A stretch of DNA of 64,000 nt from Iodidimonas nitroreducens (GTDB lineage: Bacteria > Pseudomonadota > Alphaproteobacteria > Sphingomonadales > Rhodothalassiaceae): assembly GCF_008579165.1 (NCBI RefSeq), contig NZ_BKCN01000011.1; one strand, given 5' to 3'. The notes under the pieces were generated by a model that worked only from the letters and a program-made list of their open reading frames with translations, had not been told where the DNA came from and searched no databases. The position numbers and the translations under genes are program-made. Below are positions 38,419 through 48,206 of the stretch, one piece after another. Position 1 is the stretch's first letter, and each line of letters begins with the position of its first letter.

Positions 38419-39857
38419 TCAGCGCTTGACAGCGGTGGGAGTAGCGCGGGCCGATGCCTTATCAAGGGCTTTGAAAACCGACGCATGAGACGGGCGCTTG
38501 ATATAGCGGCCAGCGCCTTTTTCAGTGCGCAATTCGCCCTCGCTCCACACCAGCTTGCCATTGGCAATGGTGTGGGATGGAAGACCCTTAACCTCCATCC
38601 CTTCGAAGATATTATAATCGATATTCTGATGATGGGTTTTGGCGGAAATGGTTTTGGTGGCTTCGGGGTCCCACACCACGATATCGGCATCGGCACCCAC
38701 CTGCAGGCTGCCCTTGCGCGGATAGATATTGAAGATTTTCGCCGCATTGGTCGAGGTCACGGCGACAAATTCCTCCATCGTCAGCCGACCCTTGTTCACG
38801 CCATGGGTCCATAAAACGGCCATGCGATCTTCGATCCCGGCCGTGCCATTGGGGATTTTCGAGAAGTCATCCCGGCCCATGGCTTTCTGGTCGGCGCAAA
38901 AACAGCAATGATCGGTGGCGGTGGTTTGCAGATTGCCCGATTGCAGGCCGCGCCACAGGGCATCTTGATGCTCTTTGCTGCGGAAAGGCGGGCTCATCAC
39001 ATGGGCGGCGGCGCTGTTCCAATCCTTCAGCCGGTAAACACTGTCATCGATCATAAGATGCCCGGCCAGCACCTCGCCATAAACCCGCTGGCCCGCAGCC
39101 CGTGCCCGGCTGATTTCTTCCAGGGCATCAGAGGCCGAGACATGCACCACATAAAGCGGCACCCCCACCACCTTGGCAAAGCGAATGGCCCGCGCCGCCG
39201 CTTCGCCCTCCACCTCGGGCGGGCGGGAGAGGGGATGCCCTTCCGGCCCGGTGATGCCCATGGCCAGCAGCTTTTGTTGCAGTTGATAAACCATTTCACC
39301 ATTTTCAGCGTGAACCGTGGTGATAGCCCCCAGTTCCAAAGCGCGGGAAAAGCTTGGATATAAAATATCATCGGTGGCCATGATGGCGTTTTTATAGGCC
39401 ATGAAATGCTTGAAGCTGTTGATCCCTTCCTGCTCCACCAATTGGCCCATATCCCGAGAAACGCTTTCATCCCACCATGTAACGGCAACATGGAAGCTGT
39501 AATCGGCACAGGCTTTTTCCGCCCAGCCGCGCCATTGCTGATAGGCTTCCATCAGAGATTGCTGCGGATTGGGGATCACAAAATCGATGATCATTGTGGT
39601 GCCGCCCGCAAGCCCTGCGGCGGTGCCGGTGTAAAAATCTTCGGAGGCTACAGTGCCCATGAAAGGAAGCTGCATATGGGTATGGGGATCAATCCCGCCG
39701 GGCATCACATATTGGCCGCCTGCATCGATAATGGTGGCCCCCGATGGTGCTTCGATATTTTGGCCGACGGCTTGATCACCCCGTCTTCGCAATAAATATC
39801 GGCCTTGGTGCTGTGTTCGGCGGTGACGATGGTTCCACCTTTGATCAGGACCGACAT
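38419..39857 (-). CDS. hydA: Dihydropyrimidinase / D-hydantoinase (frameshift in sequence)
   Basis: About 480 residues. It opens the ring of dihydrouracil or dihydrothymine to N-carbamoyl-beta-alanine or its methyl form. The ATG at 39857 has AAGGAG seven bases upstream and gives MSVLIKGGTIVTAEHSTKAD; one G missing near 39778 breaks that frame early. The binuclear zinc site is visible: GGIDPHTHMQL, the carboxylated Lys in SFKHFMAYKNA, TTVHAENG, YVVHVSA and TATDHC. Its start overlaps the end of the NCS1 permease gene by 13 bases. The operon context points to dihydropyrimidinase rather than an industrial-type hydantoinase. Confidence 0.92.
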
Positions 39858-41386
39858 GATGCTTCTCCTTTGCTTTTTCGCGAAAAAATCCAGTAAACAC
39901 CCCCCGCAACGCCCACACCCACAAACCAGGCATAGCTGTAGATGCTGTCAAAAATCGGGGGGACAGAGTTAAGGATGCGGGTGGCGTGCAGAAAACCCGG
40001 CAAAGAGGGCAGGGCGCCCAAAATCAGCGCCAAAAGGGCAATCTTGTTCCAGCCGCCATTACGGCTATAGCGGCCATTTTTTAAAAAGAGATCATCCACC
40101 ACCAGATCGGTGCGGCGGATCAGAAAATAATCAACGATCAAGATACCCACAATGGGGCCGAGCAGGGCCGAATAGCCCACCAGCCAGGTAAACAGATAGG
40201 TGCCCGCGCTTTCCATCAGCTTCCATGGGAACATGGCAATGCCGATCCCGGCGGTGATATAGCCCCCCATCCGAAAGGAAATCCGCCCCGGTGCCAGATT
40301 GGAAAATCCATAGGCAGGGGCCACCACATTGGCGGCGAGATTGGTGGTGAGTGTGGCGATCACCAGCGCCCCCAATGCCACCACAACCCCCAAACCGCCC
40401 ATGCGCCCTGCCAGCTTCACCGGATCCCAGATAGCTTCGCCATAAATGACCAGAGTGGCCGAGGTGACGGCCACCGAAATGAAGGCGAACAGGGCCATGG
40501 GAATGGGCAGGCCCAAAGCCTGACCGATGATCTGATGGCGCTGGCTTTTGGCAAAACGGGTGAAATCGGGGATATTGAGGGCCATGGTTGACCAGAAGCC
40601 CACCATCGCCGTGAGGCTGGCAAAAAAGACCGGCCAGAATTGCCCCTCGCGCGCGCCGCCGGGGGCAAATTGCGAGTCATTGGACAGCATGGCCCCAAGG
40701 CTGCCCACCTCGACCCAGGCCCAGATCAATAATGAAAATGAGGTGAGGATCAAAAAAGGCGCGGCCAGCATTTCAAGCCAGCGGATCGATTCCGTGCCAT
40801 GGCGAACAAACCATACATGCAAGGCCCAGAAGGCGAGAAACGACAGGCTTTGCGCCGGATCGATCCCCAAAAAGGGCAAAGGCGCGCCCACCAGCGCCTG
40901 TCCGCTCAGGGTATTGAGAATGACATAAATGGCCGATCCGCCCACCCATGTATTGATCCCAAACCAGCCGCAGGCCACAAGCCCGCGCAGCAGGGCAGGC
41001 AGCCGCGCCCCCACGGTGCCAAAAGATGAGCGCAGCAAAACCGGGAAGGGCACCCCATGTTTCGCCCCGGCATGACCCACCAGCATCATGGGGATCAAAA
41101 CGATCAGATTGCCCAAGAAGACGGTGAGAACCGCCTGCCACCAGTTCATCCCTTCGCTGACCAGACTGCCCGACAAAAGATAGGCCGGCACGCACACCAC
41201 CATCGCCACCCATAAAGAGGCAAAGGCTTTCCAATCCCAGGTGCGTTCGGACAGGGGCGTGGGGGCAAGATCGGCATTCCATAAAGCCTGATCATGGCCC
41301 TGATCATTGGCCTGATCATGACTATGGGCGGCATCACCGGATTGTATTCCATCCTGTGGATGCGGCGCCTTTGATGTATCATGCAT
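39845..41386 (-). CDS. NCS1-family permease for pyrimidines or hydantoin-type compounds
   Basis: 513 residues with about 12 membrane segments. The NCS1 landmarks are GMNWWQAVLTVFLGNLIVLIPM, HGVPFPVLLRSSFGTVGA, the substrate-helix stretch WFGINTWVGGSA, and GFWSTMALNIPDFTRFAKSQ. The family moves nucleobases, hydantoin, allantoin or thiamine precursors with H+ or Na+. Placement between dihydropyrimidinase and beta-ureidopropionase genes argues for uracil, thymine or a dihydropyrimidine. The first 36 residues are polar with a small repeat of His-Asp-Gln units (DQANDQGHDQ), unusual but probably cytoplasmic. Confidence 0.87.
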   Translation of the reverse strand: MHDTSKAPHPQDGIQSGDAAHSHDQANDQGHDQALWNADLAPTPLSERTWDWKAFASLWVAMVVCVPAYLLSGSLVSEGMNWWQAVLTVFLGNLIVLIPMMLVGHAGAKHGVPFPVLLRSSFGTVGARLPALLRGLVACGWFGINTWVGGSAIYVILNTLSGQALVGAPLPFLGIDPAQSLSFLAFWALHVWFVRHGTESIRWLEMLAAPFLILTSFSLLIWAWVEVGSLGAMLSNDSQFAPGGAREGQFWPVFFASLTAMVGFWSTMALNIPDFTRFAKSQRHQIIGQALGLPIPMALFAFISVAVTSATLVIYGEAIWDPVKLAGRMGGLGVVVALGALVIATLTTNLAANVVAPAYGFSNLAPGRISFRMGGYITAGIGIAMFPWKLMESAGTYLFTWLVGYSALLGPIVGILIVDYFLIRRTDLVVDDLFLKNGRYSRNGGWNKIALLALILGALPSLPGFLHATRILNSVPPIFDSIYSYAWFVGVGVAGGVYWIFSRKSKGEASCRS

Positions 41387-41421
41387 GCGTCATGCCCCCG
41401 GCTTTATTCAAAGGTCAGTTT

Positions 41422-42291
41422 TCATTCTTCAGCGACCAAGGGATAATAGGTTTCCGGGCGACGGTCACGGAAGAACTGCCACAGATTGCGCACCTCTTTC
41501 ACCTTGTCCATATCCATATCGTGGATGATCAGTTCATCCTTGTCACGGCTGGCGATGGCTTCGATTTGGCCGCGCGGATTGACGAAATAGCTTTGGCCGT
41601 AAAATTCCCCGATATTCCACGGTGCTTCCGTGCCCACGCGATTGATCGCGCCGATATAGCAGCCATTGGCAGCGGCAGAGGCGGGCTGTTCCAGCTTCCA
41701 CAGATATTCCGACAATCCGGCCACGGTGGCGGAAGGATTGACGATATATTCCGCCCCATTCAGCGCCAGTGCCCGCCAGCCTTCGGGGAAATGGCGATCA
41801 TAGCAGATATAAACGCCCAACTTGCAATAGCGGGTCTGGAACACCGGCCAATCCGATGCGCCGGGTTTGAAGAAGAATTTTTCCCAAAAGCCCTGCACCT
41901 GCGGAATATGGGTTTTGCGATATTTGCCCAGATAGCTGCCATCGGCATCGATCACGGCCGCCGTATTGTAATAAACCCCGGTTACATCATCGGCTTCGTA
42001 GATCGGGACCACGATCACCATCTGATATTTTTTGGCATAATCCTGCATCAGCTTCGTGGTGGGGCCATCGGGGATGGCTTCGGCGGCATCATACCATTTG
42101 CTGTCCTGGCTCGGGCAGAAATAGGGCTGGGTGAATACTTCCTGAAAGCACAAAACCTGCACGCCCTTTTCGCCCGCTTCCTCGATCAGCGGGATATGCG
42201 CTTCGATCATGGCTTTGCGAATGGTTTCGGGGTCTTTATCGGTCGAGGCTTTCAGCCCCATCTGGATCAATCCGCCGCGCACTGTGGTCAT
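41422..42291 (-). CDS. Beta-ureidopropionase (N-carbamoyl-beta-alanine amidohydrolase)
   Basis: 289 residues of the nitrilase superfamily. The catalytic Glu-Lys-Cys triad is in CFQEVF, KYRKTHIP and YICYDRHFPEGWRAL. It hydrolyses N-carbamoyl-beta-alanine (or 3-ureidoisobutyrate) to beta-alanine, CO2 and ammonia, the third step of reductive pyrimidine breakdown, in the cytoplasm. It lies in the operon between the MmsA-type dehydrogenase (29 bp) and the NCS1 permease (35 bp). Full length for the family, with no frameshift. Confidence 0.92.
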   Translation of the reverse strand: MTTVRGGLIQMGLKASTDKDPETIRKAMIEAHIPLIEEAGEKGVQVLCFQEVFTQPYFCPSQDSKWYDAAEAIPDGPTTKLMQDYAKKYQMVIVVPIYEADDVTGVYYNTAAVIDADGSYLGKYRKTHIPQVQGFWEKFFFKPGASDWPVFQTRYCKLGVYICYDRHFPEGWRALALNGAEYIVNPSATVAGLSEYLWKLEQPASAAANGCYIGAINRVGTEAPWNIGEFYGQSYFVNPRGQIEAIASRDKDELIIHDMDMDKVKEVRNLWQFFRDRRPETYYPLVAEE

Positions 42292-42320
42292 GAAGCCTGC
42301 TCCTTTAATGAGATGAATGA

Positions 42321-43829
42321 TCAGCCATTGCTGGGAAAGGTGAATTCCGCACCCGCCCGAATGCCCGTGGGCCAGCGTGCCGAAATCGTTTTGAGCCGGG
42401 TGTAGAAATGGATCGCTTCCGGGCCATAAATGCCATGGGCGCCAAAGATCGATTGTTTCCAGCCGCCGAAGCTGTGATAGCCCACCGGCACCGGGATGGG
42501 GACATTCACCCCGACCATGCCCACCTCGATGCGGCGGGCGAAATCGCGAGCGGCATCGCCATCGCGGGTGAAAATCGCGGTGCCATTGCCATATGGATGA
42601 GCATTGATCATGGCCACGGCCTGATCATAATGATCGGCGCGCACCACGCTCAGAACCGGGCCGAAAATTTCTTCGCGATAAACGGTCATTTGCGGGGTGA
42701 CATGATCCATCAGGGTGCCACCCATCCAGAAGCCGCCTTCATAGCCCTGCAGGCTGTATCCCCGGCCATCCACCACCAGTTTCGCCCCTTCCGCTGCCCC
42801 TTTCGCAATGAGATCGGCCACCTTGTCGCGATGGGCTTTGGTGATCAGCGGCCCCATTTCCGCGTCCTTGTCGGTGCTGGGGCCGATCTTGAGAGCCTGT
42901 ACCCGGGGCACCAGCTTTTCCACCAGGCGATCGGCAGTTCCCCGGCCCACCGGCACGGCCACCGAAATGGCCATACAGCGTTCCCCCGCCGAGCCAAAAC
43001 CCGCCCCCATCAGGGCATCGGCAGCCTGATCGAGATCGGCATCGGGCATGATGACCATGTGATTCTTGGCGCCGCCCAATGCCTGCACCCGCTTTCCATT
43101 GTTGCAACCACGGCTGTAGATATAGTGGGCAATGGGGGTGGAGCCCACAAAGCTGATGGCCGAAATGCCGGGATGATCAAGGATCGCATCCACCGCTTCC
43201 TTATCGCCATGCACCACATTGAAAACCCCCGGCGGCAAACCGGCGTTTTCGAGCAATTCATGGATCAGATTGGCGCTTGAAGGATCGCGTTCCGATGGCT
43301 TCAGGATAAAGCTGTTGCCGCAGGCAAGCGCCATGGGGATCATCCACAAGGGCACCATGGCGGGGAAATTGAACGGGGTGATCCCGGCCACCACGCCCAG
43401 GGGCTGGCGTTCCGAGCTGGCATCCAGATCGCGGGCGACATGGCGGCTGAAATCGCCCTTCAAAAGATGCGGAATCCCGCAGGCAAATTCTACCACCTCC
43501 AAAGCGCGGGCCACTTCGCCCAGCGCATCATCATGGGTTTTGCCATGTTCAAGGCTGATGGTGCGGGCGATCTCGTCGCGGCGCTTCATCATGCCATCGC
43601 GCAAAGCAAACAGCACCTGCGCCCGGCGCGAAGGCGGGGTTTCCGACCAGCCGATAAAGGCTTTTTGCGCTGCTTTCACCGCCAGATCAACATCATCAGC
43701 CGTGGCCATGGCCACATGACGTGTGATCTCGCCCGTTGCGGGATTGGTTACGCCCTGGGTGCGCGGGCTTTTCGCCCCATAGGGCGCGCCATCGATCAGA
43801 TGGGGGATGAGTGCGTTCATATCGGTCAT
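42321..43829 (-). CDS. mmsA: CoA-acylating (methyl)malonate-semialdehyde dehydrogenase, copy 2
   Basis: 502 residues. In this operon it should turn malonate semialdehyde, made from beta-alanine, into acetyl-CoA, CO2 and NADH; methylmalonate semialdehyde from thymine would give propionyl-CoA. Seen: PFNFPAMVPLWMIPMALACG, GGAKNHMVIMPDADLD, catalytic Cys in GSAGERCMAI, and VGVNVPIPVPVGYHSFGGWK. It is clearly related to the copy at 16699 but divergent. The start ATGA overlaps the stop of the aminotransferase gene, indicating coupling. Confidence 0.92.
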   Translation of the reverse strand: MTDMNALIPHLIDGAPYGAKSPRTQGVTNPATGEITRHVAMATADDVDLAVKAAQKAFIGWSETPPSRRAQVLFALRDGMMKRRDEIARTISLEHGKTHDDALGEVARALEVVEFACGIPHLLKGDFSRHVARDLDASSERQPLGVVAGITPFNFPAMVPLWMIPMALACGNSFILKPSERDPSSANLIHELLENAGLPPGVFNVVHGDKEAVDAILDHPGISAISFVGSTPIAHYIYSRGCNNGKRVQALGGAKNHMVIMPDADLDQAADALMGAGFGSAGERCMAISVAVPVGRGTADRLVEKLVPRVQALKIGPSTDKDAEMGPLITKAHRDKVADLIAKGAAEGAKLVVDGRGYSLQGYEGGFWMGGTLMDHVTPQMTVYREEIFGPVLSVVRADHYDQAVAMINAHPYGNGTAIFTRDGDAARDFARRIEVGMVGVNVPIPVPVGYHSFGGWKQSIFGAHGIYGPEAIHFYTRLKTISARWPTGIRAGAEFTFPSNG

Positions 43830-45161
43830 TCGATTTCTTTCAGAACTGTGCGCAGGGTATCGAAGGCGAAATCGATCTGCGATTTTTCAATGATCAGGGG
43901 CGGCGACAAAGCGATGATATCCCCTGTGGTGCGGATCAAAAGCCCTTTATCATAAGCTTTCAAAAAGGCATTGAAGGCGCGCTTGGTGGGGGCATCCTTG
44001 ATGCCTTCAAGCTCGATCGCCGCGATCAGCCCCATATTGCGCAGATCGGTCACATAGGGCGCGCCTTTAAGGGAATGTACCGCATCGGCCCAATAAGTGT
44101 CCAATTCCGCGGCCCGTGTGAACAGACCCTCTTCCTCATAGGTATCAAGGGTGGCAAGCGCGGTGGCGCAGGCCATGGGATTGGCGGAATAGGTATAACC
44201 GTGAAACAGCTCGATCATATTTTCAGGGCCGGTCATGAAGGCGTTGTATATCTGTCTGCTGGCAAAAACCGCGCCCATCGGCACCACGCCATTGGTCAAC
44301 CCCTTGGCGGTGGTCACCAGATCGGGCTCTACCCCGAAATAATCCACGGCAAAGGGCGCGCCAAGGCGCCCAAATCCGGTGATCACCTCATCGAAAATCA
44401 GCAAAATGCCGTGTTTCGTACATATCTCGCGCAGGCGTTGCAGATAACCTTTGGGGGGCATGATCACCTGCCGATCCGGCAACGGGTTCCACGATCACCG
44501 CAGCGATGGTGGAGGGATCATGCAGCGCGCACAGGCGTTCCAGATCATCGGCCAGTTCAACCCCATGTTCGGGTTGGCCACGGCTATAGGCATTGCCCGG
44601 CACATAATGGGTGTGGCGGAGATGATCGACACCGGCGACGAGAGAGCCGAACATCTTGCGATTGGCAGGCATTCCCCCCACCGACATGCCGCCAAAATTC
44701 ACCCCATGATAGCCCTTTTCCCGGCCAATCAGACGGGTGCGATGGCCTTCGCCTCGTGCGCGGTGATAGGCGAGGGCGATTTTCAGTGCCGTTTCCACGG
44801 ATTCAGAGCCGGAATTGGTGAAAAACACATGATCAAGATCGCCGGGCATCAGCCGCGCCAGCCGATCAGCCAATTCGAAAGCCTTGTAATGGCCCATCTG
44901 GAAAGCCGGGGAATAATCCAGTTCTTCGACTTGTTTTTTCACGGCTTCGATGATGCGCGGGCGCTTATGCCCGGCATTGCAGCACCATAAACCGGCAATG
45001 CCGTCCAGAACATCGCGGCCATCGCTGGTTTTGAAATACATGCCATCGGCCCCCACAAAGATACGTGGATTGGCCTTGAACTGGCGATTGGCGGTAAAGG
45101 GCATCCAATAGGCATCGAGGGAATTATTGGCCCGGGAATTGGCGATGTCTTCGCTCATCAT
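43826..45161 (-). CDS. Class III omega-aminotransferase, probable beta-alanine:pyruvate transaminase (frameshift in sequence)
   Basis: About 446 residues. It transfers the amino group of beta-alanine to pyruvate, giving malonate semialdehyde and alanine. Near 44474 the family motif VEPVAGS-x-GV-PPKGYL is broken; a G-run two bases too short explains it. The PLP lysine is in TTAKGLTNG. NSGSESVETALKIALAYH, EKGYHGVNFGGMSVGG and FDEVITGFGRLGA are class III marks, and YWMPFTANRQFKANPR is the omega-amino-acid type start. Start and stop overlap both neighbours by four bases (ATGA). Substrate specificity is inferred from context. Confidence 0.88.
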
Positions 45162-46447
45162 ACTGACTCCGCAACGGCTTTATGGGCCGGATTTTTCGGA
45201 TGGTCGGGCCAGGTCAGATGTGGCAGGCCATTGGCCACCGGCTCCATCTCGATGCACTGATCCACCGGGCACACATGCATGCACAGATTGCAGCCCACAC
45301 AATCATCATCGATCACCACAAAGCGGCGCCCGCCATCGTCTTTGGCTTCGATCCGAATGGCCTGATGGGATGTATCCTCGCAAGCGATATGGCAGCGCCC
45401 GCATTCGATGCAGCTTTCTTCATCGATCCGTGCCTTCAGATCGAAATTCATATTCAGTTCGTTCCAATCAACGGTATTGGCCACCGCCCGGCCGCGAAAA
45501 TCATCAAGCGTTTTATAGCCCTTTTCATCCATGAAGGCCGATAAACCGGCGATCATGTCTTCCACGATGCGAAAGCCATAAAGCATGGCGGCGGTGCATA
45601 CCTGCACCCCCGATGCCCCAAGGGCGATGAATTCAGCAGCATCGCGCCATGTGTTGATCCCGCCAATCGCCGAAATTTCCAGATCGCGGGTGGCCGCATT
45701 GCGGGCGATTTCCGCCACCATATTGAGGGCGATGGGTTTGACCGCCGAGCCGCAATAGCCGCCATGGGTGCCTTTGCCATCGATCATCGGATCGGGGGCC
45801 ATGGCATCAAGATCGACCGAGACGATGGAATTGACCGTATTGATCAGCGAGACGGCATGGGCACCGCCCGCAAGGGCCGCCTCGGCGGGGACCAGAATAT
45901 CGGTTATATTGGGGGTGAGCTTGGTGAACACGGGAAGATCCACCACTTCGCGCACCCAGCGGGTGGTTTTTTCCACCATTTCGGGCACCTGCCCAATGGC
46001 CGAACCCATGCCCCGCTCGCACATGCCATGGGGGCAGCCCAGATTAAGCTCGATCCCATGCACGCCGGAATTGGCGATCCTGATGGCCAGTTCTTTCCAG
46101 GCCTGTTCATCCATTTCCGCCATCATCGAGCCGATGATCACCCGATCCGGCCATTCCCGGCGACATTCCTCGATTTCCCGCAGATTGACATCCAGCGGCC
46201 GATCAGAAATCAATTCGATATTATTGATCCCGATGGTGGCCCCCTTGAAATCCTTGTGCAGGCCATAACGGCTGGTGACATTGACCACCGGCGGATCAAC
46301 CCCCAGGGTTTTCCACACCACGCCGCCCCAGCCTTTTTGAAAGGCGCGCACCACATTATATTTTTTATCGGTGGGCGGGGCTGAGGCCAGCCAAAAGGGA
46401 TTGATGCTATCAATTCCCGCGATACGACATGAAAGATCCGCCATCAT
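45158..46447 (-). CDS. preA: NAD-dependent dihydropyrimidine dehydrogenase, catalytic subunit
   Basis: 429 residues. With PreT it reduces uracil or thymine to the 5,6-dihydro form. The N-terminal FMN barrel resembles dihydroorotate dehydrogenase (ASAPPTDKKYNVVRAFQKGW, GIELNLGCPHGMCERGMG with the catalytic Cys, and SAIGGINTWRDAAEF). The C-terminal tail carries two [4Fe-4S] motifs, CIECGRCHIAC and CVGCNLCMHVCP. This matches PreA. ATGA overlaps with both neighbours indicate tight coupling. No frameshift. Confidence 0.95.
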   Translation of the reverse strand: MMADLSCRIAGIDSINPFWLASAPPTDKKYNVVRAFQKGWGGVVWKTLGVDPPVVNVTSRYGLHKDFKGATIGINNIELISDRPLDVNLREIEECRREWPDRVIIGSMMAEMDEQAWKELAIRIANSGVHGIELNLGCPHGMCERGMGSAIGQVPEMVEKTTRWVREVVDLPVFTKLTPNITDILVPAEAALAGGAHAVSLINTVNSIVSVDLDAMAPDPMIDGKGTHGGYCGSAVKPIALNMVAEIARNAATRDLEISAIGGINTWRDAAEFIALGASGVQVCTAAMLYGFRIVEDMIAGLSAFMDEKGYKTLDDFRGRAVANTVDWNELNMNFDLKARIDEESCIECGRCHIACEDTSHQAIRIEAKDDGGRRFVVIDDDCVGCNLCMHVCPVDQCIEMEPVANGLPHLTWPDHPKNPAHKAVAESV

Positions 46448-47828
46448 GCACCCCCTTTGCCGGAATGGGCCGCCACCGGTGGCTGCGCATCATTCCGTGT
46501 TAAAGCCTGATCGATTGCCAAGGCTGCCAGCTTGCCATCCTGCACCGCCTGCACGGTCAGATCATCACCTGATTGGATACAATCGCCGCCTGCATAAATG
46601 CCGGGCATCGATGTTTGATATTGGTCATCAACCACGATCCGGCCATTTTTGATCTGAAGATCACCAAGCCCCAAAGGCAGCATTTTCTGGCCAATAGCTT
46701 TAAGATGAGATCGGCGGTCAGACGATATGTTTCGCCTGTGCCTTGCAGCCTGCCATCGATGATTTTCGTTCGCTCGAACATGATATGATCGGCTTTTTGA
46801 TCGCCGCCGATGGAACTGGGGCGCGCCCATGTGCGGATCTGAACATCATTGAGCCGGGCCAGATCGCGCTCCCAGGCGGTCGCACTCATGCTGTCATCAC
46901 CCCGGCGATAAACCAGCGTCACCGTTTCGGCCCCCAGCTTTTTGGATTGGATAGCTGCATCAATGGCGGTATTGCCGCCGCCGATCACCACCACATGACG
47001 CCCGCATTTGACGTGGGATTTCTGCTTGGCCTGACGCAAATGTTCAATGAAACTGAGGGCGGGCTCCACCCCATCGAGATCTTCACCGGGAATGCCCAAA
47101 GTGCCCGAGCCGCCTAGGCCGATGCCGATGAAAACTCCATCATATTGTTTCTTGAGATCGGAAAGGCTGAAATCCTCCCCCAGTTTTTTACCATATTTGA
47201 TGCTGATACCCCCGATGCCGAGCAGGAAATCAATTTCCTTCTGGGCGAAATCATCAACCATCTTATAGGCGGCAAGGCCATATTCATTCAGCCCGCCGGG
47301 CTTGGGCCGGGCTTCATAGACCGTCACATCATGGCCCAGCATGGCAGCACGATGGGCAAAGGATAATCCCGCGGGCCCCGCGCCGATCACTGCCAGCCTG
47401 CGCCCGCTTTGGGGGGCGCGCTGAAAAGGATGGGTGCCATTTTTGGCGACCTTATCCATCAGATGATCCACACTGCGCCTTTGTAAAGCCCCGATGCGGA
47501 TGGGTTTTTCATCGCCTTTGTTCAGCACGCAGGCCCCTTCGCACAGAATTTCGGTGGGGCAGGCGCGGGCGCAGGTGCCGCCCATGATATTGGCATCCAG
47601 AATGGTTCGGGCCGATCCATCCAGATTATCGGTGCGAATCTGATGGATGAAGGTGGGGATATCAATGGCCGTGGGGCAGGCATTGATGCAGGGCGCATCA
47701 TAGCAATAAAGGCAGCGGCTGGCTTCGATAAAAGCTGCACCCGCATCGAGCGGGGGATGCAGATCGCTGAAGGCGCGTTCGATATCCATATCCCGCTTGT
47801 GGGTGGGCGATAGCTGTTTTTTGCGCAT
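46444..47828 (-). CDS. preT: NAD-dependent dihydropyrimidine dehydrogenase, PreT subunit (frameshift in sequence)
   Basis: About 462 residues, the first gene of the operon. PreT is the electron-input subunit, with a Cys-rich N-terminus (CLYCYDAPCINACP, GGTCARACPTEILCEGAC) and two nucleotide sites for FAD (VIGAGPAGLSFAHRA) and NAD(P) (VVIGGGNTAIDAA), as in glutamate synthase small subunits. One G missing near 46695 breaks the C-terminal frame; restored, it reads AIGQKMLPLGLGDL and GIYAGGDCIQSGDDLTVQA. The open frame runs to 48014, but ATG 47828 has AAGGAG upstream and begins at the conserved region. It overlaps preA by four bases. Confidence 0.92.
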
Positions 47829-48206
47829 GGCGATTCTAGCTCCTTTATGCCGGCCCCAAGCTGTTTGGTGCAGTCTCTTATCCAAGCTTGTGACCATCTT
47901 TGGATCAAGCATCAGATATGTGGGCGCATTGATCAAGAAAATTTTGTCCGAATGATCAGAATATGACAATAATGTCATAAACTGATTGATCAATAAAATT
48001 TCAATATGAAGCATAAATGCAACATGTTTGAAAAATTATTTCGATCAAACTTTATCCTGTTGATAAAATATTGATAAAGCTTTTGTGAGCGTTTAGGACA
48101 AAAGACATGTCTGAATGTTGCGGCATTAACCATTGGTTAACGTTACGGCAGAATTTCGAAGCCATTTTTTCAGCGCCGCGCCATCATCATCAAGGGAGGA
48201 AATCAC
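47829..48206. promoter_or_regulatory. Divergent control region of the pyrimidine operon and the TonB receptor
   Basis: 378 bp of AT-rich DNA between divergent genes, so at least two promoters are expected. Palindromes seen: TTAACCATTGGTTAA at 48126-48140, TATGACAATAATGTCATA at 47962-47979, ATTGATCAAT at 47985-47994, and an imperfect one at 47886-47910 with TTG-TGACCA and TTGGATCAA elements. AGGGAGGA at 48193-48200 is the ribosome binding site of the receptor. No gene is supported here. Confidence 0.65.
48126..48140. promoter_or_regulatory. Candidate RutR-like operator
   Basis: TTAACCATTGGTTAA is a perfect 15-base palindrome 67 bp before the receptor start. The E. coli RutR site is TTGACCA-nn-TGGTCAA. 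Each half-site here differs by one base and the spacer by one. A RutR-like gene lies at 50790-51426. Confidence 0.5.

Noticed and set aside
37994..48206. Rut pathway (oxidative uracil degradation)
   Set aside because: No rutA-F homologue is present; the enzymes are those of the reductive route.
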